42,641 nucleotides of DNA from an uncultured Lachnospiraceae bacterium (GCA_947564305.1 CANOBT010000030.1:1-42641); one strand, 5' to 3'. Counted from the stretch's first letter, positions 33,308-41,611 are shown. Notes: generated by a model not told the origin, from the sequence alone. A program made the numbers and translations.

Positions 33308-35734
33308 GTGAGAGACTTGGATATTAAGAAAATTGTTCAAAAAATGAGTTTGGAGGAAAAATGTTATCTGCTCTCTGGTAAGGATTTCTGGCAGACCCGT
33401 TCAGTGGAACGTCTGGGTATCCCGAATGTAACACTTTCTGACGGACCTCATGGAATCCGCAAGCAGGAAGGCGCAAGCGATCAGCTTGGACTCAACGGCA
33501 GCGTTCCGGCGACCTGTTATCCCACGGCAGCAACCATTGCTAACAGTTGGGACCCGCAATTGGGAGAAGAGATTGGAACTTATCTGGGGACCGAGGCAGG
33601 GGCACAGGATGTATGTGTACTGTTGGGACCGGGAATGAATATTAAGAGAAGTCCTTTGTGCGGACGAAATTTTGAATATTTCAGTGAAGACCCTTATCTG
33701 GCAGGGAAGATGGCAGCCGGATATATCCGTGGAATTCAGTCAAAAGGCGTGGGTGCGTGTCCAAAGCATTTTGCTGCAAATTCCCAGGAACTTCGCCGTA
33801 TGGCAAGTGATTCGGTGATGGATGAGAGAACGCTTCGGGAAATCTATCTGACTGGATTTGAGATTGCGGTAAAAGAGGCAGCTCCTAAATCTATCATGTC
33901 TTCTTACAACCGTGTGAATGGTGTTTATGCCAATGAAAATGAGCATCTTCTGCAGGAAATTCTGCGGGATGAGTGGGGATTTGACGGATTTGTAGTATCC
34001 GACTGGGGCGCATCGAACGACCATGTGGCAGGCGTGGCAGCAGGCTCTCATCTGGAAATGCCGACCACTGGGGGAGACTCGGATGAAGAACTGATCCAGG
34101 CAGTGAAATCCGGCAAGATTAGTGAAGCCATGATAAATAAACGTGTGGAAGAACTGCTGTATGCAACTATGCCATCGAGAGAGGCAGTAGATAAAGTAAA
34201 AGGCAAAGGCTTCGATACCGAAGCACACCATAAAATGGCACAGAAGGCAGCAGAGCAGAGTATTGTTCTTCTGAAAAATGAAAACCAGATTTTACCGCTT
34301 GCAGAAAACAGCAAAGTGGCTGTGATTGGAGACTTTGCTAAGACTCCCAGATATCAGGGCGCGGGTTCCTCTGTCGTGAATCCTACAAAACTGGATTCTA
34401 CTCTGGATGTGATGAAGGATTTCCCATTAAATATGGTAGGTTTTGCAGCAGGATACCATCGGACCGGACCGGCTGACCCGGCATTGGAAAAAGAGGCTGT
34501 GGAACTGGCGAAGAAAGCGGACGTAGTATTGCTGTATATCGGTCTTGATGAGATTTCTGAATCTGAGGGATTGGACCGGCCGAACATGAAACTTCCAAAG
34601 AGCCAGACTCAGCTTTTACAGATGATTTCCGATGCAAATCCACATGTCGTGGTTGTACTTTCCGGCGGTTCGGCAATCGAAATGCCATGGATTGGAAAAT
34701 GCGAGGCAATAATCCACGGATATCTGAACGGGCAGGCGGGGGCAGCGGCAATGCTGAACGCCATCGTTGGAAAAGTAAATCCGTCCGGTAAGCTGAATGA
34801 GACTTATCCGCTTACATATGAGGATGTGCCGTCTGCACCGTATTTCCCATCCAAGGAGCGGAATGCAGAATATCGAGAAGGGCTTTATGTTGGATACCGT
34901 TATTTTGAAACCGTGCAGAAGCCGGTGCGTTTCCCATTCGGGTACGGGCTTTCTTATACGACATTTGCATATAGTCATTTGGAAGTGAATGAAAAACAGG
35001 CATCCTTTACATTGACAAATACAGGCGACAGAGACGGAGCAGAGGTGGCGCAGCTTTATGTGAGTGCAAAATGTCATGGCGTGTACCGTCCGGCAAAAGA
35101 ACTGAAGGGCTTCCAGAAAGTATTTTTAAAGGCCGGCGAATCGAAAGATGTTGTGATTCCACTGGATGATAAGGCATTCCGTTATTTTAATGAAAAGACG
35201 AATCAATTTGAGGTGGAAAGCGGAGAATACGAAATTCTGATTGGTTCCAGCTGCGCGGACATCAAGCTGTCTGCTACGATTGCCGTGCAGGGGACAAAGG
35301 CACCTCTTCCGGTGGAGGCATCCCAGATTCCGTCCTATATGAGCGGAAATATTTTAAAAGTCTCGGATCAGGAATTCCAGGCATTGCTTGGGCATCCGAT
35401 TCCGGACGGACATTGGAGCGGCCAGTTGGATATGAATGATGCAATTTGCCAGCTTTATTATGCAAAACGTTGGATTGGCCGCCTGATTTACAAGGTACTG
35501 ACCAGTATGTTAGATAAGAGTATGGCAAAAGGAAAACCGGATTTGAATATCATGTTTATTTACAATATGCCGTTCCGTGGAATCGGAAAAATGGCCGGCG
35601 GAATGTGCAGCCAGTATATGGTAGAGGGCATGGTAAAGGCGGTCAACGGACATTTCTTTAAGGGCCTGGGACAGATTATTTCCGGATTTTTCAAGCAGAG
35701 AAAGGTTATGAAGAAAGCAAATAATATGAAATAA
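33308..35734 (+). CDS. Beta-glucosidase, glycoside hydrolase family 3 (classical order)
   Basis: An 808-residue GH3 enzyme with barrel first: SDGPHGIRKQ, GPGMNIKRSPLCGRNFEYFS, CPKHFAANSQE and the nucleophile D232 in GFVVSDWG. The sandwich follows from about 315 (EQSIVLLKNENQILPL, SESEGLDRP), then a fibronectin-III-like domain (about 550-640). A C-terminal extension of some 130 residues after LPVEASQIPSYM, amphipathic and basic, is unusual and may be membrane-associated. No signal peptide, so probably cytoplasmic. The start is GTG 33308; a TTG at 33317 (giving MDIKKIVQKM, preceded by GGTGA) is equally plausible. Confidence 0.92.
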   Translation: MRDLDIKKIVQKMSLEEKCYLLSGKDFWQTRSVERLGIPNVTLSDGPHGIRKQEGASDQLGLNGSVPATCYPTAATIANSWDPQLGEEIGTYLGTEAGAQDVCVLLGPGMNIKRSPLCGRNFEYFSEDPYLAGKMAAGYIRGIQSKGVGACPKHFAANSQELRRMASDSVMDERTLREIYLTGFEIAVKEAAPKSIMSSYNRVNGVYANENEHLLQEILRDEWGFDGFVVSDWGASNDHVAGVAAGSHLEMPTTGGDSDEELIQAVKSGKISEAMINKRVEELLYATMPSREAVDKVKGKGFDTEAHHKMAQKAAEQSIVLLKNENQILPLAENSKVAVIGDFAKTPRYQGAGSSVVNPTKLDSTLDVMKDFPLNMVGFAAGYHRTGPADPALEKEAVELAKKADVVLLYIGLDEISESEGLDRPNMKLPKSQTQLLQMISDANPHVVVVLSGGSAIEMPWIGKCEAIIHGYLNGQAGAAAMLNAIVGKVNPSGKLNETYPLTYEDVPSAPYFPSKERNAEYREGLYVGYRYFETVQKPVRFPFGYGLSYTTFAYSHLEVNEKQASFTLTNTGDRDGAEVAQLYVSAKCHGVYRPAKELKGFQKVFLKAGESKDVVIPLDDKAFRYFNEKTNQFEVESGEYEILIGSSCADIKLSATIAVQGTKAPLPVEASQIPSYMSGNILKVSDQEFQALLGHPIPDGHWSGQLDMNDAICQLYYAKRWIGRLIYKVLTSMLDKSMAKGKPDLNIMFIYNMPFRGIGKMAGGMCSQYMVEGMVKAVNGHFFKGLGQIISGFFKQRKVMKKANNMK

Positions 35735-35802
35735 GTATGAAAGTAAACTTTCATACTGGATCTGTGGGTCAAATGTGCGTGCAAGCACGCCCGCTTGACC
35801 CA
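35734..35802 (+). repeat. Double hairpin in the leader of the GtrA-like gene
   Basis: AGTATGAAAG-taaa-CTTTCATACT is a perfect inverted repeat starting at the last base of the GH3 stop, followed by TGGGTCAA...TTGACCCA (35765 and 35795) with an inner GCGTG-caag-CACGC. No T-run follows, and TTTGGAGG comes 12 bases later, so it looks like a leader element rather than a terminator. Confidence 0.75.
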
Positions 35803-35829
35803 TGTATAACAAATTTGGAGGAAGAGACA

Positions 35830-36402
35830 ATGAGCAATAATCCTGTAATGAAATGGTGGGAAGGCTTTGCAGAGAAACATCCTTCCGGAGCAAAGTGGAT
35901 GCGTGAGGGCGGCCTGTTTATCATTTTCAGTTATGTAGTGACTTTTTTAAAATATATCATGCTCCAGTTTTTGCCGGCAATGTTTTCAGGCTATGCAAAT
36001 ATCGGTTGGGGATGGCCGTCGGCTAATGTCAGTCTGTTTGGTATTGACTTCGTATGGAATGCCATCGGATACAGTGTGGAACAGGGCGGTATGGCGTACC
36101 TTTTGGCTTATCTGATTTCCAGTTTCTTAGGGGAGTGTGTAAACTTCCCCCTGCAGAGAAATCTGACCTTTAGAAGCCACGGAAAACTGGGCCCGCAGAT
36201 TGCAGGCTATTTCCTGGCATGGGTGGTGATTACGATTATCGTAAATTCCATCAACTGTGTGTGGGTTGCGGTAGCCAGCCAATTAGTTCCGGATTTCGTT
36301 TACAACATCGGAACAACCGTGCTGAACGGCGGCGTATCCATGGTCGTATTCTTTGTGGTTAATAAAATTATTTTTGCCGATGCACAGCCGAAAGAGGCAT
36401 AA
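35830..36402 (+). CDS. GtrA-like membrane protein
   Basis: A 190-residue protein with four hydrophobic segments (FIIFSYVVTFLKYIMLQF, AYLLAYLISSFLGECVNF, AGYFLAWVVITIIVNSI and VLNGGVSMVVFFVVNKIIF). The topology and the NFPLQRNLTFRSHG motif between segments two and three resemble GtrA-type proteins, which help move lipid-linked sugars. ATG 35830 is preferred (TTTGGAGG upstream); the open frame continues back through the leader hairpins but lacks a ribosome site. Its place after two GH3 enzymes hints at a surface-glycan function, which is inference. Confidence 0.75.
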   Translation: MSNNPVMKWWEGFAEKHPSGAKWMREGGLFIIFSYVVTFLKYIMLQFLPAMFSGYANIGWGWPSANVSLFGIDFVWNAIGYSVEQGGMAYLLAYLISSFLGECVNFPLQRNLTFRSHGKLGPQIAGYFLAWVVITIIVNSINCVWVAVASQLVPDFVYNIGTTVLNGGVSMVVFFVVNKIIFADAQPKEA

Positions 36403-36512
36403 AGATTAAAAAATGCGTAAAGTATCAGGCAAAACATTAATTTCCCATCGCATCCTGTCGATAAAAAGTTAAGACATAAACTGTAAACACTAACTGGAGG
36501 GAGGCGAAGGTT

Positions 36513-37388
36513 TTGAATTTTTCCACGATGCAATCCTTAGGTACATATACCAAGCAATTAGAAATGCAGATAAAGTGGCAGAAGAAGAAAGCAAATAATG
36601 ACTTCACTGCTGACGGAAGTACAAAATTGAATGATTCCATCGCGCGGCAGGCAGAAGAAATCCGGATGTCCCAAGCAGATGGCTCAGCCAAAATGTCTTC
36701 GCAGATTAGGACGAAATTGGCGACAGGCAAAAAGCTGACGCGAGAGGAAATGGAGTATCTGCAAAAGAATGATCCTCAGACATATCAGAAAGCAAAAGCG
36801 ATAGAAGAGGAACAGAAAAGTTATGAGGAAGAACTAAAGAGATGTAAGACGAAGGAAGACGTCCAGCGTGTGAAAATGAACCGTACCGCAGCTTCTCTAA
36901 GCGTAGTAAACAGTGTGAAGAATAATCCTGCCATACCTGAAGGTGCAAAGCTTGGAATCATGTGGCAGGAGCTCATGAAAAGCAGGGCCTTAGAAGAAAC
37001 GATGGGTAAATTTATAGAGAGCGGCAGATATGCCCAGCTTCCTACAGAAGCAGAAAAGGCGGAGGCAGAAAAGATTCTCAAAGAGGCAAAAGAGAACGAA
37101 CTTGGAATCGAAGAGCCTTCGGAAAACACGGAAGAAACGAACACCGACAAGAAGGAAATGAACGCGGAGCATATGGAGAAAGATTATTCAGACGCTCCAA
37201 CAAAGGATGCTCCGATTCAGGAATCCGTACAAAGGAACAGAGTTCTCTTACAGGAGCGTAAGCGAACCGTTGCAGAAGCGGAGACGACGCCGGAGGCCCT
37301 AAAAGTAAAACGGGCCAAAGCCCATGCGGCATATAAAGCGAACCAGGTTCATGTTCCTGAACAGGTTCTGGATAAAAAAATAGAATAA
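36513..37388 (+). CDS. Highly charged coiled-coil hypothetical protein
   Basis: A 291-residue hydrophilic protein with no membrane segment or signal. It is rich in Lys, Glu and Gln with predicted coiled coils, for example KLTREEMEYLQKNDPQTYQKAK around residue 75 and EEEQKSYEEELKRCKTKEDVQRVK. The region around 190-230 is very acidic (EEPSENTEETNTDKK), and the C-terminus is basic. It starts at TTG 36513 with GGAGGGAGG 8 bases upstream; ATG 36528 is an alternative. I do not recognise the family. It is possibly a cytoskeletal, scaffold or cell-surface-associated protein, without evidence to choose. Confidence 0.8.
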   Translation: MNFSTMQSLGTYTKQLEMQIKWQKKKANNDFTADGSTKLNDSIARQAEEIRMSQADGSAKMSSQIRTKLATGKKLTREEMEYLQKNDPQTYQKAKAIEEEQKSYEEELKRCKTKEDVQRVKMNRTAASLSVVNSVKNNPAIPEGAKLGIMWQELMKSRALEETMGKFIESGRYAQLPTEAEKAEAEKILKEAKENELGIEEPSENTEETNTDKKEMNAEHMEKDYSDAPTKDAPIQESVQRNRVLLQERKRTVAEAETTPEALKVKRAKAHAAYKANQVHVPEQVLDKKIE

Positions 37389-37415
37389 AATCATTCGAAA
37401 AAAGTGATATATGAG

Positions 37416-37444
37416 GGAGGGAGCAAGTGAAATTGCATCCCTCC
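37416..37444 (+). other. Hairpin without T-run after the hypothetical gene
   Basis: GGAGGGA and GCAA pair with TTGC and TCCCTCC across a 6-base loop with one bulged A. It lacks a T-run and partly overlaps the thi promoter, so a terminator role is doubtful. Confidence 0.4.
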
Positions 37445-37446
37445 TA

Positions 37447-37474
37447 TTGCAATATAAAATTTTCAGTGTATAAT
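37447..37474 (+). promoter_or_regulatory. Promoter of the thiamine operon, TTGCAA-16-TATAAT
   Basis: A -10 perfect to consensus and a fair -35 with 16-bp spacing, about 20 bases before the TPP riboswitch. Confidence 0.65.
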
Positions 37475-37494
37475 GAGAAGAGTAACCGAATATT

Positions 37495-37597
37495 ACTATT
37501 ACACCGGGGAGCTTGCAGCAGCAGGCTGAGAGGAGACTGACACTGTCTCGACCCATGAAACCTGATTTGGATAATACCAACGTAGGGATATGTGATT
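37495..37597 (+). ncRNA. TPP riboswitch (THI box)
   Basis: The conserved THI-box elements are present in order: CCGGGGAGC, GGCTGAGAGG, CGACCC, then ACCTGATTTGGATAATACC and AACGTAGGGA. It binds thiamine pyrophosphate and here precedes a terminator hairpin (37607-37642), so high TPP should stop transcription before thiM-thiE-thiD. End points are approximate. Confidence 0.97.
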
Positions 37598-37606
37598 CGT
37601 AGATGC

Positions 37607-37642
37607 AGCGGATATGCGTAGACCAGGCGTATCCGCTTTTTG
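37607..37642 (+). terminator. Riboswitch-controlled terminator
   Basis: AGCGGATA (37607-37614) pairs with TATCCGCT (37630-37637), the stem extending inward with TGCG/CGT pairing, followed by T4-5. It lies directly after the THI box. Confidence 0.8.
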
Positions 37643-37830
37643 TGATTCTATATTTCCAGCAATTCAAGAGAGTAACTTTTCTAAATAACGGGTATCTGCT
37701 CCGCTACCTGGATTGTCATTTCTATAATCAGGATTCATTCCCAGTAAGAGTATTAAAAGGTAGTGTAAAGTATCGTATGAAAAAAGATACGGGAATTGCC
37801 CGCATTAAAAATCTGCTTAATATGAGGTAT

Positions 37831-37947
37831 CACGTGCATGAAAATCACTTCGTGATGGCACGTGAGCAGGTAATCACCTGCGTTGCAGGTGGTTACAAAA
37901 TGCAGATGGCGGGCAAGCAGGCAATCACTTGCTTCGCAAGTGGTTAC
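37831..37947 (+). repeat. Tandem hairpin repeats in the thiM leader
   Basis: Three hairpins in a row after the attenuator. The first is CACGTGC...GCACGTG with inner ATCAC/GTGAT (37831-37864). Then two copies of a repeat: GTAATCACCTGC-gtt-GCAGGTGGTTAC (37870-37896) and GCAATCACTTGC-ttc-GCAAGTGGTTAC (37921-37947), each preceded by AGCAGG. The second ends 4 bases before the AGGAGG of thiM. Compensating changes keep both stems paired. From 37643 to 37830 I see no other feature. Confidence 0.8.
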
Positions 37948-37965
37948 AAAAGAGGAGGAACTTAT

Positions 37966-38787
37966 ATGCTTGAAAACTGTATGAAAAACGTAAGGGCTGT
38001 AACGCCGCTTGTACACAACATTACCAACTATGTAACAGTCAATGATGTGGCGAACATCCTGCTTGCCTGCGGCGGCAGTCCAATTATGTCCGACGAGCCT
38101 GAGGATGTGGAAGATATTACCTCGATATGCGGCGGTTTGAATATCAACATCGGAACACTGAATCAGCGGAGTATTGAAGGGATGTTCAGGGCAGGCAAAA
38201 AGGCCAATGAACTGGGACACATTCTGCTTTTAGACCCGGTAGGCGCAGGGGCAAGCGCTCTTCGGACCAACACGGCCGTGAAACTCATGGAGGAACTGAA
38301 ATTTGATGCTGTCCGGGGCAATATCTCAGAGATTAAGACACTGGCCTTGGGAAGCGGGACAACCCAGGGGGTAGATGCAGATGTTGCAGATGCCGTGACA
38401 GAAGATAATCTGGATGAAGCGGTTGTATTTGCAAAAGACTTTGCAAAAAAGACAGGATGCATAGCTGCCGTCACAGGCGCAATCGATCTGGTAAGTGATG
38501 GAGAATCCTGTTATGTTATCCGAAATGGCCGCCCGGAAATGGGAAAAATCACTGGAACCGGATGTCAGCTTTCGGGTATGATGACGGCATTTCTTGTGGC
38601 AAACCCGCAGGAAAAGCTGAAGGCGGCAGCGTCAGCAGTGTGTGCAATGGGACTGGCCGGCGAACTGGCATGGTCTCGTATGCAGGATGGGGATGGGAAC
38701 TCTGCTTATCGGAACCGGATTATTGATGCGATTTACAATATGGACGGTGATACATTAGAAAAAGGAGAAAAGTATGAGGTGCGATAA
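37966..38787 (+). CDS. thiM: Hydroxyethylthiazole kinase
   Basis: A 273-residue kinase that phosphorylates 4-methyl-5-(2-hydroxyethyl)thiazole salvaged from the surroundings. Family motifs are PLVHNITNYVTVNDVAN, LACGGSPIMSDEPED, LLDPVGAGAS, VRGNISEI and the anion-hole segment ITGTGCQLSGM. ATG 37966 has AGAGGAGG 8 bases upstream. The open frame extends 120 codons further back through the leader repeats, but nothing supports translation there. thiE overlaps the end by 14 bases. Controlled by the TPP riboswitch. Confidence 0.97.
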   Translation: MLENCMKNVRAVTPLVHNITNYVTVNDVANILLACGGSPIMSDEPEDVEDITSICGGLNINIGTLNQRSIEGMFRAGKKANELGHILLLDPVGAGASALRTNTAVKLMEELKFDAVRGNISEIKTLALGSGTTQGVDADVADAVTEDNLDEAVVFAKDFAKKTGCIAAVTGAIDLVSDGESCYVIRNGRPEMGKITGTGCQLSGMMTAFLVANPQEKLKAAASAVCAMGLAGELAWSRMQDGDGNSAYRNRIIDAIYNMDGDTLEKGEKYEVR

Positions 38788-39421
38788 AAAAGACTTGCTG
38801 CTCTATGCCGTGACAGACCGAAGCTGGCTGAATGGAGATACACTGTATCACCAGGTAGAGCAGGCTCTTCAAGGGGGAGCCACATTTGTACAGTTAAGAG
38901 AAAAGGAGTTGGATGAAGAGCATTTCTTGGAGGAAGCAAGAGAGATACAGGAATTGTGCCGAAACTATCAGGTTCCTTTTGTCATTAATGATGATGTAGA
39001 GATTGCGGCGCAGATTGGCGCGGATGGTGTTCATGTGGGACAGAGCGACATGGAAGCCGGAGATGTAAGGGCAAAGTTAGGACCAGACAAAATAATCGGT
39101 GTGTCAGCCCAGACCGTGGAGCAGGCTCTGCTTGCCCAGGAGATGGGGGCGGATTATCTTGGAGTGGGAGCTGTATTTCACACGAGTTCCAAAGCAGATG
39201 CCGATGATGTAAGTTTGCATACGCTGAGGGAAATCTGTAAGGCTGTAGATATTCCGGTTATTGCTATTGGAGGTATTGGAGCGGAAAATGTGATGCAGCT
39301 TTCAGGAAGCGGAATCTGCGGGATTGCCGTTATCAGCGCCTTGTTCGCACAGCAGGATATCAAGGCCGCGGCAGAAGAGTTAAGGATGTTCACCGAAAAA
39401 ATGGTTACAAAATGCAGATGA
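38774..39421 (+). CDS. thiE: Thiamine-phosphate synthase
   Basis: A 215-residue enzyme that joins HMP-pyrophosphate and thiazole phosphate to thiamine phosphate. Visible motifs are TFVQLREKELDE, FVINDDVEIA with GADGVHVGQSD, IIGVSAQT, DYLGVGAVFHTSSK (an unusual HTSSK where PTxTK is common) and VIAIGGIG. The last seven codons (MVTKCR and stop) are read from a copy of the leader repeat that spans the thiE-thiD junction, so the original C-terminus was probably replaced. Confidence 0.95.
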   Translation: MRCDKKDLLLYAVTDRSWLNGDTLYHQVEQALQGGATFVQLREKELDEEHFLEEAREIQELCRNYQVPFVINDDVEIAAQIGADGVHVGQSDMEAGDVRAKLGPDKIIGVSAQTVEQALLAQEMGADYLGVGAVFHTSSKADADDVSLHTLREICKAVDIPVIAIGGIGAENVMQLSGSGICGIAVISALFAQQDIKAAAEELRMFTEKMVTKCR

Positions 39422-39460
39422 CGGGTAAGCAGGCAATATCTGCAAAAGCAGATTGGTTAC
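39402..39460 (+). repeat. Leader repeat spanning the thiE-thiD junction
   Basis: From TGGTTACAAAATGCAGATG onward the sequence matches the thiM leader repeat (about 36 bases with few differences), then shows AAGCAGGCAATATCTGC-aaaa-GCAGATTGGTTAC. The stem sequence differs from the thiM copies but pairs again. It ends 2 bases before the GAGGAGGAG of thiD and contains the thiE stop (39419-39421). Confidence 0.85.
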
Positions 39461-39476
39461 AAAGAGGAGGAGAAAG

Positions 39477-40265
39477 ATGAAAACCGCATTAACAATCGCA
39501 GGAAGTGATTCCAGTGGTGGTGCAGGCATCCAGGCGGATATCAAGACTATGCTTGCAAATGGAGTGTATGCTATGAGTGCGATTACGGCCCTCACTGCGC
39601 AGAATACGATTGGTGTTACGGGGATTATGGAAGTTCCGCCGGAATTTTTGGGAGAACAGTTGGACAACGTATTTACGGATATTTTTCCGGATGCAGTAAA
39701 GATAGGGATGGTATCAGCCGGCCCCTCAATTGTAGTAATTGCGGAGAAATTAAAACAATACCAGGCGAAAAATATCGTAGTGGACCCGGTCATGGTATCT
39801 ACCAGCGGTGCAAAGCTTATCAGTGACGACGCAGTTATTTTGTTAAAGGAGCATCTGCTTCCAATCGCGAATATATTGACACCAAACATACCAGAGACAG
39901 AAGTACTTACCGGAATGTTAATCCAGACAAAGGAGGATATGATCCGTGCGGCAAAGGCAATCAGCGAAACCTATTCCTGTGCAGTATTATGTAAGGGCGG
40001 CCACCAGTTGAATGATGCCAATGACCTTCTGTACCAGAACGGTTCTTATCAATGGTTCTGTGGAAAACGAATTAACAATCCCAACACGCATGGGACCGGA
40101 TGTACTCTTTCTAGCGCGATTGCCTCGAATCTGGCAAAAGGGTTTGACCTGGCAGAATCCGTGGAGCGTGCAAAGGCATACCTTTCCGGTGCCCTTGGGG
40201 CCATGTTGGATTTGGGAAAAGGAAGCGGCCCCATGGATCATGGATTCAACATAACCGAGGCGTAA
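39477..40265 (+). CDS. thiD: Hydroxymethylpyrimidine/phosphomethylpyrimidine kinase
   Basis: A 262-residue kinase that phosphorylates HMP twice. Seen are ALTIAGSDSSGGAGIQADIKT, VDPVMVSTSG, LTPNIPETEVL, CKGGHQLN and the anion-hole segment NTHGTGCTLSSAIAS. ATG 39477 follows GAGGAGGAG. With thiM and thiE it makes a thiamine salvage unit; thiC, thiG and thiH are not present here. Its 3' end overlaps the convergent histidine kinase gene by 28 bases. Confidence 0.96.
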   Translation: MKTALTIAGSDSSGGAGIQADIKTMLANGVYAMSAITALTAQNTIGVTGIMEVPPEFLGEQLDNVFTDIFPDAVKIGMVSAGPSIVVIAEKLKQYQAKNIVVDPVMVSTSGAKLISDDAVILLKEHLLPIANILTPNIPETEVLTGMLIQTKEDMIRAAKAISETYSCAVLCKGGHQLNDANDLLYQNGSYQWFCGKRINNPNTHGTGCTLSSAIASNLAKGFDLAESVERAKAYLSGALGAMLDLGKGSGPMDHGFNITEA

Positions 40266-41611
40266 AACACCCCGTCCTTCCATTCAAATCTGGCATCCCC
40301 GTGATACCGTTTTGCGATGAGGCGGACGGAAACGGTACCCATACCAAACCCTTCGTGCTTACTCGAGCAGAATTGTTCTCCTTCCATTTTTGGAGGGCGC
40401 TCACAGGTGTTATCCACAGTTAGTGAGAGCATACTGTTACCGGTCTGCCGGGCGTTTACCCGTATAAAACAAGGCAATGTGGTATTAGGTACAACTTCAG
40501 CCGCAGTAGTATTTTGCTCTGACTGCGCGTAAATCTCATCAGAATCATTGCCTTTTGGTACTGTACACGAATCCAACATACTGCACGCATCCAGAGCATT
40601 TTCCAAGAGATTTCCAAGCAAAACACAGAATTCAGGTTCCGGAATCAATGTTTTCTTGTCCATTTGAAAGGAAATTTCCATAGGAATCTTCAAATGTTCG
40701 GCTCTTTCTGCGTAGAAATTTAAGAGCGCATCCACCGCATAATTTTTGCAGAATACACGGCGGGAATCCACGGGGATGCTTTTCCCGTAGTGTGTTACAT
40801 AATCTGCCAGAGTATTCATGTCGCCGTTGTCGATGCAGCCCTTTAGAACTGTCCAGTGCTGCCGCAGGTCATGATGCGCCCGGCGTGTTTCTTCCATACG
40901 AGACTGAATCAGAGCGTACTGTCCGGCCTGAATCTGGATTAAATGTTCCATGTTTCTTGCCTGTTCTTCGGCTGCGGCTTGTTTTTGGATTTGCTGGATA
41001 ATCAGAAGAATATGGTAGTAGATTAAAAACGTACACAGCATCAGGAGTATACGGGCAAACAGAGAGCGTGCACTTGGTTTTTCAGCCGTGTAAGTGAAGA
41101 GCATGACAATGACGCTTGTAAATAAAGGAAGCAGCCAGATGGTTTTCCAGATACCTGGCGCATGGATGTCAAACACCATTTCTGCAGTATGGCAGATATA
41201 ACGCAGCATAAATGGCAGGGTCAGGAAAAAAAGCACCAGGACAGATAGTCCGGCCTGCCAGGAAAAGAGAGGAAAACCGCCCCAGGTGTTTCCGCAATAG
41301 GAAACAATGCCTGTGATAGTCATCAGATAATCTGTAGTAAAGATGTATAAAAATGCGATTTTTCCCCAATCCATTTTTACAAAATAAAAAAATAGCCCTC
41401 CGTAAATCGGTATGGCGGCAAACTTTGCCTGAGATGCGGGAAAACCTGACCGCACCAGCAGCAGGAACAGTCCAATATAAAGGAGCTGCTCTGCAATCAA
41501 CAGAAAGGCCGTCACCCGTTTGGAAAAACGCAGATGATTCCAGAACGGAACATAGGCAAACAGATGAAAAGGCAGAGTATCTGCCAACATAAAAAATAAT
41601 AATTCTGCCAT
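40238..41611 (-). CDS. GHKL sensor histidine kinase (Agr/Lyt type)
   Basis: A 457-residue membrane kinase. Six hydrophobic segments fill residues 1-205. A coiled linker (QKQAAAEEQARNMEHLIQIQ) leads to the phosphorylated His in AHHDLRQHW (about H247). The GHKL ATPase has the N-box LLGNLLENALDAC near 337 and GFGMGTVSVRLIAKRYHG in the G-box region. A Ser/Asn/Thr-rich insertion (about 365-395) separates the ATPase elements. TTGGAGAG precedes the ATG. It pairs with the LytTR response regulator upstream and probably senses a peptide or envelope signal; no AgrD/AgrB-like gene is in the window. Confidence 0.92.
   Translation of the reverse strand: MAELLFFMLADTLPFHLFAYVPFWNHLRFSKRVTAFLLIAEQLLYIGLFLLLVRSGFPASQAKFAAIPIYGGLFFYFVKMDWGKIAFLYIFTTDYLMTITGIVSYCGNTWGGFPLFSWQAGLSVLVLFFLTLPFMLRYICHTAEMVFDIHAPGIWKTIWLLPLFTSVIVMLFTYTAEKPSARSLFARILLMLCTFLIYYHILLIIQQIQKQAAAEEQARNMEHLIQIQAGQYALIQSRMEETRRAHHDLRQHWTVLKGCIDNGDMNTLADYVTHYGKSIPVDSRRVFCKNYAVDALLNFYAERAEHLKIPMEISFQMDKKTLIPEPEFCVLLGNLLENALDACSMLDSCTVPKGNDSDEIYAQSEQNTTAAEVVPNTTLPCFIRVNARQTGNSMLSLTVDNTCERPPKMEGEQFCSSKHEGFGMGTVSVRLIAKRYHGDARFEWKDGVFYASVMLNP

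Noticed and set aside
36403..36512. Small gene or RNA between the GtrA-like and charged-protein genes
   Set aside because: No frame with a ribosome site and no stable hairpin with a T-run was found.
37603..37965. A 120-codon extension of the thiM frame
   Set aside because: It starts in the riboswitch terminator, has no ribosome site and resembles nothing in ThiM. The AGAGGAGG before 37966 marks the real start. The open frame is due to the leader repeats.
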